From Prevotella heparinolytica (GTDB lineage Bacteria; Bacteroidota; Bacteroidia; Bacteroidales; Bacteroidaceae), in the NCBI RefSeq assembly GCF_004342845.1, contig NZ_SLXB01000002.1, forward strand, positions 62,001 through 126,000: a DNA stretch of 64,000 nucleotides, read 5' to 3'. Under the pieces are notes generated by a model, which saw only the letters and a list, made by a program, of their open reading frames with translations, searched no databases and was not told the origin of the DNA. Every line of letters begins with the position of its first letter. Position 1 is the first letter of the stretch. This document shows positions 44,309 through 53,052 of this stretch, piece by piece. A program made the translations under genes and the position numbers.

Positions 44309-47062
44309 TTATCCTCGACTGAGATATTCTTTGTTACTTTTGCGATACTGCGAAGGTGTCATTTGGAATGTCTGCTTGAATATACGTGAAAAGTAAGATA
44401 TTTCCGGAAATCCACATTTCAAGGCAATGTCCCCTATCGGTGTTTCGGTGGAGGCCAATAGACGTTTCGATTTGTCCAACCGCATTTGAAGGACATACCC
44501 CGAAGTACTGAAACCTGTGATGATCTTTACCTTACGGTTTAGTTGTGAAAGACTCATACACATACGGTCTGCCACGATGTCCGAACTCAAATCGTGATTA
44601 CTTAGCATGGAGTAGATCACATCATTCAAGCGCATTAAAAAGTTCTTGTCGTTAAGGCTTAGTTCTACAGCTTGTTTCTCGCATTCGTTTGTTGCGCGTG
44701 AATACTTTTCGCGCAACATGCGGCGTTGTTCCAGCAGATGCTGAACATGAATGTGCAGTTCGTCGGGGTTGAAAGGCTTTTGCAAATAAGCGTCCGCTCC
44801 GGCATCAAGCCCTTCGATACGGTCGCTGTCATTATTTTTGGCAGTAACGATAATGATGGGAATATGGTTTAGCAGTTCCGATTTGCGCACTTCCCGGCAT
44901 AATTCATAACCGTCTTTTTGGGGCATCATTAGGTCTGTAATTATCAGGTCGGGAATAAACTCATTTGCCTTTTCCAACCCTTCTTCGCCGTCGCGGGCAT
45001 ACAGCAGGCGATATTTCTCCTTTAGCAACCTCCCAATGTAGTAAGAGATATCTTCATTGTCTTCCACTATCAGGACAAGCGGCGATTCCGAAGTTTCGGA
45101 TGTGGCCTGTATATCAGAAAAATTGTTTGTATCAAAACACTCTGCCATACAACCTTTTTCTTCTGACAGTTCTTCTGTAGTCCATGCTTTCCAAGCTGTG
45201 CTTCCATGTTTCAAAGGCAGAGAAACTGTAAATGTAGTCCCTTTTCCAGGCATACTTTCCACGTTGATATCGCCGCCCATACTTTCTACTATCTGCCTTA
45301 CCAATGGAAGACCTATTCCGGTACTAAGGCCTTCTTTGCTGTTCACTCCTTGGTAGAAAGGGTTGAATATATTAGGAATATCTTCTTTGCTGATTCCCAT
45401 ACCGGAATCTGTAACACATAGCATAAGCCGTTCTTCCTTTTGCTTCATAGTTACAAGAATGCTTCCTCCTTTGGGAGTGTACTTGAAGGCATTAGAAAGC
45501 AGGTTACGAGTTATTTTACAAAAATATTCGGGAACGAAATCCATCATAATCACGGTTTCGGCAGGAATAAAACGCAACTCTATCTGTTTTTGTCGCGAAT
45601 AAGCACGATAGTTCTCCATAACCATACGCATATATGCTACCGAATCACCATTGCGCCATTCCGGAGTGCCTAATTCTGATTTTATTTTAGAGATATCCAA
45701 TAATTGGTTCACCAGTTCAAGCAGGCTTTTGCCTTGACGTACAATGGTGGCCAACCCCTGCTTTTGCTCTTCCTGTGTCAGCTTTCCCTCCTGTAATTGT
45801 TCCGATAGCCCCAATATCACCGTCAATGGTGTGCGAAACTCGTGGGTAATATTAGTAAAAAAACTGTTACGTACGTTTTCCATGTGCCGCATAACCCGTT
45901 GGCTACGCGATTTCATGCGAAAAGCATACCACAAAAAGCCAAGTGCCACCAGCATAATGAACAAGATAAAGAACGTGCTATTCAAAATAATGTTTTTTGT
46001 GCGCTGTTCCATTCGATAGTTTTCACGAACCGACAATAATTCCCTGTTATTCTTCTCTCGTTCATAATCAATACGCAAATTCTGTATATGATTTTGGTTC
46101 TTGGCATTTTTTATACTATCAGCATAAGTCCTATTCAGGATATAGCTGTCTAGGGCACGACGGCAATCTCCCGTTTCTTCATGATAAAGATAATTCAACA
46201 GATACACTTCGGACAAATGTTCCCAGGAATTCATTTCTTTTGCTGCTTTCTTAGCACGTTCTAAGTAAGACCGTGCGTCCGGCAGATTCTTTTTCGACAG
46301 ATTTACTCGCGCCAATGCCAAACAAGCTTCCAGCCAATGATAGAGGTCACTTTTATCCACCATCAGATTGTAAGCATTGCGATATTCACGCAAAGCGTCG
46401 TCCCAACGCTTCTCTTTCTCATACAAGCGTCCGAAATGATTGTGGCAAAGAGAAATCCCCACAATGGATTTGGCCATGCGGTTATGCTCCATTGAATGCT
46501 GATAATAAACCAATGCGGAGTCCAGCATCCCTTTCTGCTCAAAAATATACCCCAGATTGGCATAATTCATGGCCAGTCCGAGATTACTATTCAGCTTTTT
46601 TTCTTCCATCAATGCTACCCGGAAAATGCTGTCTGCCGTATCTCGATTATCTAATGTCAGGTGTATATTCCCAATGCCACTCAATGTGATAACCCTATTC
46701 TTTCTGGCTTGAACACTGCTTTTGTCTTTAAATTGTTCACATAGCAGCAACGCGTGATAATGATAAGTGGATGCTTCGTCCAGAATACCTAAACGGCGAA
46801 AGTTTGTACCAATATTATTCAAAGCTCGCACAATTGCAAATGTATCCTTAAGATGCATTGCTATTTGCAATCCTTTGCGATGGCATTCGATGGCTTCATT
46901 GAAACGTGCATGCTCGCGATAGCGCACACCTTGTACCTCTAAACTATCTATATCCAAATGTTCCTGAGTAATAAGCCTGCTTTTATCAGTATCCCAGCAC
47001 GAAAGTAACAATAAACCTGTTATAGCTAGAATTGCTAGTTTATATATAGTCTTTTTCCTCAT
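44309..47062 (-). CDS. TPR-type hybrid two-component system protein
   Basis: About 917 residues combining kinase and response regulator. The N-terminus has a signal with a lipobox-like LLLLSC, then tetratricopeptide repeats (about residues 40-330) instead of the usual propeller sensor. A membrane helix follows near 370-395, then HisKA (FFTNITHEFRTPLTVILGL with the phospho-His), HATPase (NLLSNAFKYTPKGG, GIGLPLV), a receiver (DLIITDLMMPQKDG, K-P near its end) and a C-terminal AraC helix-turn-helix (IALKCGFPEISYFSRIFKQTFQMTPSQYR). ATG 47062 is preferred over 47113. Its target genes are not obvious. Confidence 0.92.
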   Translation of the reverse strand: MRKKTIYKLAILAITGLLLLSCWDTDKSRLITQEHLDIDSLEVQGVRYREHARFNEAIECHRKGLQIAMHLKDTFAIVRALNNIGTNFRRLGILDEASTYHYHALLLCEQFKDKSSVQARKNRVITLSGIGNIHLTLDNRDTADSIFRVALMEEKKLNSNLGLAMNYANLGYIFEQKGMLDSALVYYQHSMEHNRMAKSIVGISLCHNHFGRLYEKEKRWDDALREYRNAYNLMVDKSDLYHWLEACLALARVNLSKKNLPDARSYLERAKKAAKEMNSWEHLSEVYLLNYLYHEETGDCRRALDSYILNRTYADSIKNAKNQNHIQNLRIDYEREKNNRELLSVRENYRMEQRTKNIILNSTFFILFIMLVALGFLWYAFRMKSRSQRVMRHMENVRNSFFTNITHEFRTPLTVILGLSEQLQEGKLTQEEQKQGLATIVRQGKSLLELVNQLLDISKIKSELGTPEWRNGDSVAYMRMVMENYRAYSRQKQIELRFIPAETVIMMDFVPEYFCKITRNLLSNAFKYTPKGGSILVTMKQKEERLMLCVTDSGMGISKEDIPNIFNPFYQGVNSKEGLSTGIGLPLVRQIVESMGGDINVESMPGKGTTFTVSLPLKHGSTAWKAWTTEELSEEKGCMAECFDTNNFSDIQATSETSESPLVLIVEDNEDISYYIGRLLKEKYRLLYARDGEEGLEKANEFIPDLIITDLMMPQKDGYELCREVRKSELLNHIPIIIVTAKNNDSDRIEGLDAGADAYLQKPFNPDELHIHVQHLLEQRRMLREKYSRATNECEKQAVELSLNDKNFLMRLNDVIYSMLSNHDLSSDIVADRMCMSLSQLNRKVKIITGFSTSGYVLQMRLDKSKRLLASTETPIGDIALKCGFPEISYFSRIFKQTFQMTPSQYRKSNKEYLSRG

Positions 47063-47485
47063 AACACAATCGGATATGAAATCAAAAGTGATTATTATAA
47101 GAGAACGTTGCAAATATACATTTTTTTCAATAAATTACACTTCCTATAGCTGTTTATTTATATTTACTTTCTGCTAACTACAATGAAACAGACATATTCT
47201 TCCGTGACAAGGTTCATTCATGAATCCTCCTCACGGATGCTGCTGCTAAGAATGTGCACTATGTATTCTGTATTTGGACCGAACATAATAATTCAAATGT
47301 ACGACATTAACAGGAGAATCTATACCTTGTGGTTACAAAGCGAAAGACAAATAAGTCAAGGAAAGAGCAATTGCTGAAAACAAAAGAATACCGATTCGAT
47401 TCATCTTTCATTTATTGAAACAGGAATAAACTTTTCAGAATTATTTTTTGTTACACTCTCTATATAAACCAAAAAAGAGAAAATT
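47063..47485. other. Divergent intergenic region, hybrid sensor / doxX-like gene
   Basis: A minus-strand TATATTTG (47118-47111) may be the -7 box of the hybrid sensor. The short plus-strand frame near 47183 has no family features and is not called. Nothing else is recognised. Confidence 0.4.
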
Positions 47486-47923
47486 ATGTTTAGACAATTA
47501 TTATTTCCTACTCAACCGGATGGAAAAATCGTATCTGTTATACTGCTAATGGCAAGAATAGTGTTTGGTATATTAATGATGACTCATGGTATCCGGAAAT
47601 GGACAGATTTTCAAGAGTTATCCGCAGTTTTTCCCGATCCCTTAGGGGTAGGCTCTTCCCTTTCTTTAAGTTTAGCCATTTTTGGAGAATTGGCATGTTC
47701 CATTGCTTTTATTTTAGGTTTCTTATACCATTTGTCAATGATCCCCATGATATTCACAATGATAGTCGCTTTCTTCATCATTCATGCTAACGACCCTTTT
47801 GCCGCCAAAGGACTTGCTTTTATCTATTTGGCAGTATTTATCCTGATGTATATTGTGGGTTCGGGGAAGTATGCAATAGACAGTTGGCTTGAGAAGTTTA
47901 TATATCAAAAAAGAGATAAATAG
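47486..47923 (+). CDS. DoxX-family membrane protein
   Basis: A 145-residue, four-helix DoxX protein (MARIVFGILMMTHGIRKWTDF, SLAIFGELACSIAFILGFLYHL, HANDPFAAKGLAFIYLAVFILMY). Members are small inner-membrane proteins linked to oxidative stress or quinone chemistry in some bacteria; the function here is unknown. It is divergent from the hybrid sensor. Confidence 0.88.
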   Translation: MFRQLLFPTQPDGKIVSVILLMARIVFGILMMTHGIRKWTDFQELSAVFPDPLGVGSSLSLSLAIFGELACSIAFILGFLYHLSMIPMIFTMIVAFFIIHANDPFAAKGLAFIYLAVFILMYIVGSGKYAIDSWLEKFIYQKRDK

Positions 47924-47987
47924 TTGTTATTTATTTTTAATAAACAGTTTTTTTTCAAGAGTTATGTACTTTTTATTTGAAAAAGTA

Positions 47988-47995
47988 TATATTTG
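47988..47995 (+). promoter_or_regulatory. -7-like box upstream of the DUF3332 gene
   Basis: TATATTTG lies 73 bp before the start codon. A TTTG at normal spacing is absent. Confidence 0.4.
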
Positions 47996-48068
47996 CAGGT
48001 AATTAACAATGGCTCTCTCAAAGAGCTATCCATAATAAAATATCATTAAACTTTAAAAAAGAATGATT

Positions 48069-48623
48069 ATGAAAAAGCTTAATTTCAAGATGGCTGCCAC
48101 TGTAATGGTTTGTGGTGCTTTCCTTTTGAGTTCCTGCATTGGCTCTTTTGCTTTGCATGGTAAATTGGTAAATTGGAATCAAAATGTCAGCAACAAGTTT
48201 GTGAACGAATTGATTTTCCTTGCATTCAACATTGTTCCGGTATATGGTGTATGTTATGTAGCCGATGCTTTGGTTATCAACTCCATCGAATTCTGGAGTG
48301 GTAACAATCCTATAGCCAGTGTAGGTGATGTAAAAAAAGTAAAAGGTGAAAACGGCAATTACTTGGTACAAACTCTTGAGAATGGTTACTCTATCACAAA
48401 AGAAGGTGAAAGTACTTCTATGGAGTTGATATACAACAAAGAATTAAATACTTGGAATATTGTGACCGAAGGTGTCAGCACCGAACTTTTGCAGATGAAC
48501 AATGACGGTACTGCACAGATCACTCTCCCTAACGGTGAAGAAATGACGGTTACATTGGATGCTAATGGTGTGGCAGCAGCTCATCAGGCAACAATGATCA
48601 ACACTTATTATGCAGCAAGATAA
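48069..48623 (+). CDS. DUF3332 lipoprotein-like protein
   Basis: About 184 residues matching DUF3332. A signal ends in a lipobox (LLSSC), then come a hydrophobic region (VNELIFLAFNIVPVYGVCYVADALVINSIEFWSG) and a beta-rich C-terminal part with repeats of charged strands (GNYLVQTLENGYSI, ELIYNKELNTWNIV). ATG 48069 is preferred over 48063. The function is unknown. A strong terminator follows. Confidence 0.85.
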   Translation: MKKLNFKMAATVMVCGAFLLSSCIGSFALHGKLVNWNQNVSNKFVNELIFLAFNIVPVYGVCYVADALVINSIEFWSGNNPIASVGDVKKVKGENGNYLVQTLENGYSITKEGESTSMELIYNKELNTWNIVTEGVSTELLQMNNDGTAQITLPNGEEMTVTLDANGVAAAHQATMINTYYAAR

Positions 48624-48670
48624 TTCCCGATAGGAAAGAGAGTAAGAATAAAAACTCTCATTTTTTTAAG

Positions 48671-48742
48671 TACAGATTGCACAGAAAACGCATGCTTCTA
48701 TATAATTTTAAGCATGTCAATTCTGTGAGATCTGTATTTTTT
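48671..48742 (+). terminator. Terminator after the DUF3332 gene
   Basis: TACAGATTGCACAG...GCATGCTT (48671-48697) pairs with AAGCATG...TTCTGTGAGATCTGTA (48710-48736), then TTTTTT. The stem is long with a few mismatches. Confidence 0.85.
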
Positions 48743-48774
48743 ATAGCCATACTTACAGAGCCTATTTCTCATAT

Positions 48775-48806
48775 AAAAAATGGGCCTTATCTCTCGATAA
48801 GGCCCA
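48775..48806 (-). terminator. Minus-strand terminator beyond galE
   Basis: TGGGCCTTAT and ATAAGGCCCA form a perfect stem (48781-48806). Read on the minus strand it is followed by TTTTTT (48780-48775). It is about 185 bp past the galE stop, leaving a long 3' region or a separate small RNA. Confidence 0.8.
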
Positions 48807-48940
48807 CTCACAACACAAACACAAAATAAAACACGACAAAACTACTATGCAATCGCACCTGTCTATGTCGGGGAGACATACGTACTACCTTATGGATATT
48901 CACATATACATCGATAGCTTCAGGCGGATTGTCTCTTTAT
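48781..48940 (-). ncRNA. Candidate small RNA or structured galE 3' UTR
   Basis: A minus-strand TACATTTG (48951-48944) matches the -7 consensus and would give a transcript of about 160 nt ending at the strong terminator at 48781-48806. It includes a short hairpin with a C-rich loop (ATGTC-TCCCC-GACAT). There is no coding frame. The -33 element is missing, so this may be galE 3' UTR instead of its own gene. Confidence 0.35.
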
Positions 48941-48991
48941 AAACAAATGTAGAGAACATTTGTTCATAGTCAGTTTAAACTATATATACAT

Positions 48992-50032
48992 TTATTGTAT
49001 TCCTCTTTCACGAAGCTTTAACTGCCACTTCCATGCGGAAAGCAATGTATCTTCGATTCCGGTTTCCGCTTTCCATCCCAATTCATTGTTGGCCAATTCC
49101 GGATTTGCCCATACCTTCTCTATATCACCGGCACGACGACCCACAATTTGATAGTTCAACTTCACTCCGGTAGCTTTTTCAAAAGCGTTTATCAATTCCA
49201 AAACTGAAAGTCCACGTCCCGTACCGATATTAAACACTTCTACTTTTTCTTTCTGTTTGTTCTCCAATATGCGGCGGATGGCCACTACGTGCGCCTTTGC
49301 CAAATCTACCACATTGATGAAGTCGCGGATGCAAGAACCATCGGGAGTATTGTAATCATCACCAAATACACTCAATTTCTCGCGAATGCCGATGGCCGTC
49401 TGGGTTAGATATGGTATCAGGTTCTGCGGCACACCGTTAGGTAACTCACCCAATAATGCAGTGGGGTGTGCACCAATCGGATTGAAGTAACGCAACAAGA
49501 CAGCCTTGACAGGAGCGCCCGAAGCAACTGTGTCACGAACAATTTCTTCGTTTATCTGCTTCGTGTTGCCATAAGGAGACTCTGCTTTCTTGATAGGTGC
49601 TTTTTCCGTTACCGGAAGTTCGTCCGGCTGGCCATAGACCGTACAAGATGAGGAGAACACGATACCTTCTACTCCATATTTCGGCATTAATTCCAGCAGG
49701 TTTATCAATGACACCAAGTTATTGCGATAATACATCAACGGCTTTTGAACAGATTCGCCCACAGCCTTGCTGGCTGCGAAATGAATGATGGCCTTGATTC
49801 CTTTGTGCTTTGCAAACAAAGCATCGAGACCTTCAAAGTTCAGACAGTCCAGTTTCTCGAACACAGGACGTATGCCGGACACTTTTTCTATATTATCTAC
49901 GACGTCTGCGGAAGAGTTCGACAGGTTATCGATGATAACCACTTCGTAACCGGCGCTCTGAAGCTCTACCACAGTATGTGAACCGATGTATCCGGTTCCT
50001 CCCGTAACTAATATCTTTTCTTTCATATTCAA
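48992..50032 (-). CDS. galE: UDP-glucose 4-epimerase
   Basis: A 346-residue extended short-chain dehydrogenase interconverting UDP-glucose and UDP-galactose. It has the NAD motif TGGTGYIGSH at about residue 10, SSSCTVYG with catalytic Ser/Thr, YGNTK with the Tyr-x3-Lys pair, and LRYFNPIGAHP. The start may be the third codon (ATG 50026). It is the only sugar-nucleotide gene in this area and is transcribed alone. Confidence 0.96.
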   Translation of the reverse strand: MNMKEKILVTGGTGYIGSHTVVELQSAGYEVVIIDNLSNSSADVVDNIEKVSGIRPVFEKLDCLNFEGLDALFAKHKGIKAIIHFAASKAVGESVQKPLMYYRNNLVSLINLLELMPKYGVEGIVFSSSCTVYGQPDELPVTEKAPIKKAESPYGNTKQINEEIVRDTVASGAPVKAVLLRYFNPIGAHPTALLGELPNGVPQNLIPYLTQTAIGIREKLSVFGDDYNTPDGSCIRDFINVVDLAKAHVVAIRRILENKQKEKVEVFNIGTGRGLSVLELINAFEKATGVKLNYQIVGRRAGDIEKVWANPELANNELGWKAETGIEDTLLSAWKWQLKLRERGIQ

Positions 50033-50094
50033 ATTAAGCGATTTAGCCTTTAGAGTTATGAATTACGATGCAAATGTACGAAAATATTTTAATA

Positions 50095-50146
50095 TAAAAG
50101 ATAGAAGAGGAGATAAAATTTTGTTTATCTCCTCTTCTATCTTTTA
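50095..50146 (-). terminator. Terminator of the rnf operon
   Basis: A 21-bp perfect inverted repeat, TAAAAGATAGAAGAGGAGAT plus one base, separated by 10 bp, lies just past the rnfA stop. On the minus strand it is followed by A/T-rich sequence. Confidence 0.85.
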
Positions 50147-50159
50147 TAGTTTCTGTTTC

Positions 50160-50738
50160 TCAGATTTTTACGACCCCAGAGAAACCCATGAATGCCATTG
50201 CCAGCAGACCGGCAGTTATCAGGGCTATGGGAGTGCCTCGCATGCCTTTGGGGATATCCACCAAGCTCATCTGCTCGCGCAAGCCGGCAAACAGGGTCAA
50301 CGCCAACCCAAAGCCGAGCGCGGTAGAGAAAGCATAAACCACACCCGTAAGCAGGTCATAGTCTTTCTGGATAACGAGGATAGCCACACCGAGAATACAA
50401 CAGTTGGTGGTTATCAACGGGAGGAATACACCCAATGCCTGATACAATGATGGAGAAACTTTCTTCAGAATGATTTCCACCATCTGTACCAAAGCGGCAA
50501 TCACCAGAATGAAAGTAATTGTCTGCAAATATCCCAATCCGAAGGCATCGAGTACATACTTCTGAATAAGAAATGTGACAATAGTAGCAATGGTTAGCAC
50601 AAATGCCACTGCCGCCGACATGCCCAATGCCGTCTCTACTTTCTTGGAAACGCCCAGAAACGGGCAGATTCCCAAAAATTGCGACAATACGATGTTGTTT
50701 ACAAAGATTGCCGAGATAAATATCAATATATATTCCAT
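50160..50738 (-). CDS. rnfA: Rnf complex subunit RnfA
   Basis: A 192-residue, six-helix integral subunit of the Rnf ferredoxin:NAD oxidoreductase. Conserved marks are NNIVLSQFLGICPFLGVSKK near residue 14 and TTNCCILGVAILV near 110, whose Cys residues bind an iron-sulfur cluster in the membrane. It is the last gene of the operon, 38 bp after rnfE, followed by a perfect 21-bp hairpin. Confidence 0.96.
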   Translation of the reverse strand: MEYILIFISAIFVNNIVLSQFLGICPFLGVSKKVETALGMSAAVAFVLTIATIVTFLIQKYVLDAFGLGYLQTITFILVIAALVQMVEIILKKVSPSLYQALGVFLPLITTNCCILGVAILVIQKDYDLLTGVVYAFSTALGFGLALTLFAGLREQMSLVDIPKGMRGTPIALITAGLLAMAFMGFSGVVKI

Positions 50739-50776
50739 AATTCTAATTGTTTATTTCGTTCTTTCAATCCTTCACT

Positions 50777-51364
50777 TTAATTGCTCTTCTTCAGGCTGTT
50801 AATCAAGGCTATCAGATATCCCAGAGCAATAAATGCACCCGGGGCAAGGACAAAAACCAACATACCGTATTCTTCGGGCAGAATGGAGAAGTTGAAAATT
50901 TTTCCGGTACCGAGGAATTCGCGAACGGCTCCCAGCAACGTCAGTGCAAGCGTAAAACCAAGTCCCATACCCAAACCATCGAACATGGATGCCACAGGAC
51001 CGTTCTTCGCTGCAAAAGCTTCGGCACGCCCCAGCACAATGCAGTTCACCACAATCAGCGGAATGAAAAGCCCCAGTGTGGCATACAGTGCCGGCACATA
51101 GGCCTGCATCACCATTTGAAGCAATGTCACGAAAGAGGCGATTACCACAATGAAAGAAGGGATACGCACCATGTCGGGAATCAGATTCTTGATGGCAGAA
51201 ATCACTATATTGGAACAAATCAGTACGAACATGGTGGCAAGTCCCATGCCCATACCATTGATGGCCGAGGAGGTAGTACCAAGTGTAGGACACATGCCCA
51301 ACAGGAGCACAAATGTGGGATTTTCTTTCACAATCCCGTTCATCATCACTTTAAAATTATTCAT
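50777..51364 (-). CDS. rnfE: Rnf complex subunit RnfE
   Basis: A 195-residue homologue of RnfA with inverted membrane topology. FVLLLGMCPTLGTTSSAINGMGMG and PLIVVNCIVLGRAEAFAAKN carry the paired Cys residues. RnfA and RnfE form the central membrane channel-like part of the complex. It is 15 bp after rnfG. Confidence 0.96.
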   Translation of the reverse strand: MNNFKVMMNGIVKENPTFVLLLGMCPTLGTTSSAINGMGMGLATMFVLICSNIVISAIKNLIPDMVRIPSFIVVIASFVTLLQMVMQAYVPALYATLGLFIPLIVVNCIVLGRAEAFAAKNGPVASMFDGLGMGLGFTLALTLLGAVREFLGTGKIFNFSILPEEYGMLVFVLAPGAFIALGYLIALINSLKKSN

Positions 51365-51379
51365 ATCTCTACTCCTTTC

Positions 51380-52045
51380 TTATTTAGCACCGAGCGTATC
51401 CGCAGCTTGGGTAGCTACGGTGTCGGCGGGTTGTTCAACATTCTTTTGAGTAGCGCTCGTAGTGCCGTCGGCCGTGTTTTGTCCGGCATAAGCGGCATAG
51501 GCAGCATTCACGGCTTTAAGGAAAGCACGCGAGGTTATGGTAGAAGCCGTGATTGCATCTACCTTACCTCCGTCTTTGCTGACTGTCAGCGGCGTTTCAC
51601 CCGGATTCATACCGGTGATATCGCCCTTATTGCCTTTCTTGAACCAATCGGAGGCCTTGGAACCCAATCCCGGTGTCTCTACATGCGACAACAAGGAATA
51701 GTCTATAACCTTTCCATCGGCATCGAAGCCTACCAGTACCTTCAGCTCACCACCGAAGCCCATGCTTGTAGCTTCGATGGCCGCACCGATATATTGGCCG
51801 GCTTTAGTGGCCGGATATACGGCATATTCCACTCCATCCACTTCCTGCATTTTCTTTTCGGCTATGGGGTCGTTGTCGAATCCCGGCACTACTGCACTGA
51901 CCGCATCGCTCAGGGTTTTGGCGTTGGCCTTCGCAATGGGTTCTTTGGTGAGTTCGTTCACATAAGCCAGCAACGCTACGGAGATGACAGTGACACCCGT
52001 AAGCACCAGCAACATATTCTTCAAGGATGATTCTAACTTTTTCAT
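51380..52045 (-). CDS. rnfG: Rnf complex subunit RnfG
   Basis: A 221-residue subunit with one N-terminal membrane helix and a periplasmic FMN-binding domain. DAITASTITSRAFLKAV contains the Thr expected to carry covalent FMN, and GLGSKASDWFKK precedes it. The C-terminus has an Ala/Thr-rich tail not seen in shorter homologues. The start overlaps the rnfD stop by 4 bp, indicating coupled translation. ApbE at 15.8-16.8 kb is the probable flavin transferase. Confidence 0.95.
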   Translation of the reverse strand: MKKLESSLKNMLLVLTGVTVISVALLAYVNELTKEPIAKANAKTLSDAVSAVVPGFDNDPIAEKKMQEVDGVEYAVYPATKAGQYIGAAIEATSMGFGGELKVLVGFDADGKVIDYSLLSHVETPGLGSKASDWFKKGNKGDITGMNPGETPLTVSKDGGKVDAITASTITSRAFLKAVNAAYAAYAGQNTADGTTSATQKNVEQPADTVATQAADTLGAK

Positions 52046-53034
52046 TTCTTCTTCGCTACCTCCCCAAAGCGTTTAGGTTTGACATACGTATTAATTAACG
52101 GAGTAAACGCATTCATTATCAGAATGGCGAACGACATACCTTCTGGATAAGCTCCGAAAAGACGGATAACGACTGTCAGCAAGCCGATGCATACACCATA
52201 AATCAACATTCCTTTGTGGCTCATCGGAGAAGTGACATAGTCCGTTGCCATGAAGACGGCTCCCAGCATCAAACCACCTGAGAGCAGCTGTACAAACGGA
52301 GATACATAAAGACCGGGATTCACCAAATGCATGATGCCGGAAAAAACAAACACTGTTGCAAGAATAGACACGGGAATATGCCAAGAAATAATTCTTTTCC
52401 ATAACATATAGACCAGTCCTAACAGTAAGGCCAATGCGCTGACTTCGCCGAGGCAACCGCCATTGTTACCAATCAGCAGGTCGAAAGCTCCCGGAAGGTC
52501 GCTCAACGACATGCCCGGAGCACCATTGATGACTCCTTTCATTATGGCCAGAGGAGTGGCGGCCGTGGTGGCATCGGTATATGCGGTTAGTTGACCAACT
52601 ACCGGCCAAGTAGTCATCTGCACGGGAAATGAGAGCAAGAGGAACACACGCCCGGCCAATGCGGGGTTGAACGGATTGGCTCCCAAACCGCCGAAAGACA
52701 TCTTACCTACACCGATAGCAAACAGTGCACCTAAGATGATAATCCAGACAGGAAGATTGGAAGGTAGGTTGAATGCCAGCAATACACCAGTGATAACGGC
52801 AGACCCGTCGGTGATAGTTGCGGTTTCTTTCTTTAAAAGATATTTGCCGATGGCCCATTCAAAAAACAGGCAGGCTGCTACGGAAGTGGCCGTAACAATC
52901 AGCGCACCCAGTCCGAAAAAGTAGAGCGACACGAGGAAGGCCGGCATCAATGCCACGAGTACGCCGTACATATTCTTCTTCACGCTGTCGCCTCCATGAA
53001 CGTGGGGCGAAAGGGATACGATTAATTTATTCAT
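52042..53034 (-). CDS. rnfD: Rnf complex subunit RnfD
   Basis: A 330-residue multi-helix membrane subunit. PHVHGGDSVKKNMYGVLVALMPA opens the protein. ATTAATPLAIMKG near residue 155 corresponds to the covalent-FMN region. GGCLGEVSALALLLG and MATDYVTSPMSHKG are conserved. It lies 18 bp after rnfC and overlaps rnfG by 4 bp. Confidence 0.95.
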   Translation of the reverse strand: MNKLIVSLSPHVHGGDSVKKNMYGVLVALMPAFLVSLYFFGLGALIVTATSVAACLFFEWAIGKYLLKKETATITDGSAVITGVLLAFNLPSNLPVWIIILGALFAIGVGKMSFGGLGANPFNPALAGRVFLLLSFPVQMTTWPVVGQLTAYTDATTAATPLAIMKGVINGAPGMSLSDLPGAFDLLIGNNGGCLGEVSALALLLGLVYMLWKRIISWHIPVSILATVFVFSGIMHLVNPGLYVSPFVQLLSGGLMLGAVFMATDYVTSPMSHKGMLIYGVCIGLLTVVIRLFGAYPEGMSFAILIMNAFTPLINTYVKPKRFGEVAKKK

Positions 53035-53052
53035 AAGGATAAAATTCTACTT

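Noticed and set aside
47183..47377. A 64-codon plus-strand frame upstream of the doxX-like gene.
   Set aside because: It has no family features or ribosome-binding site, and its composition looks non-coding.
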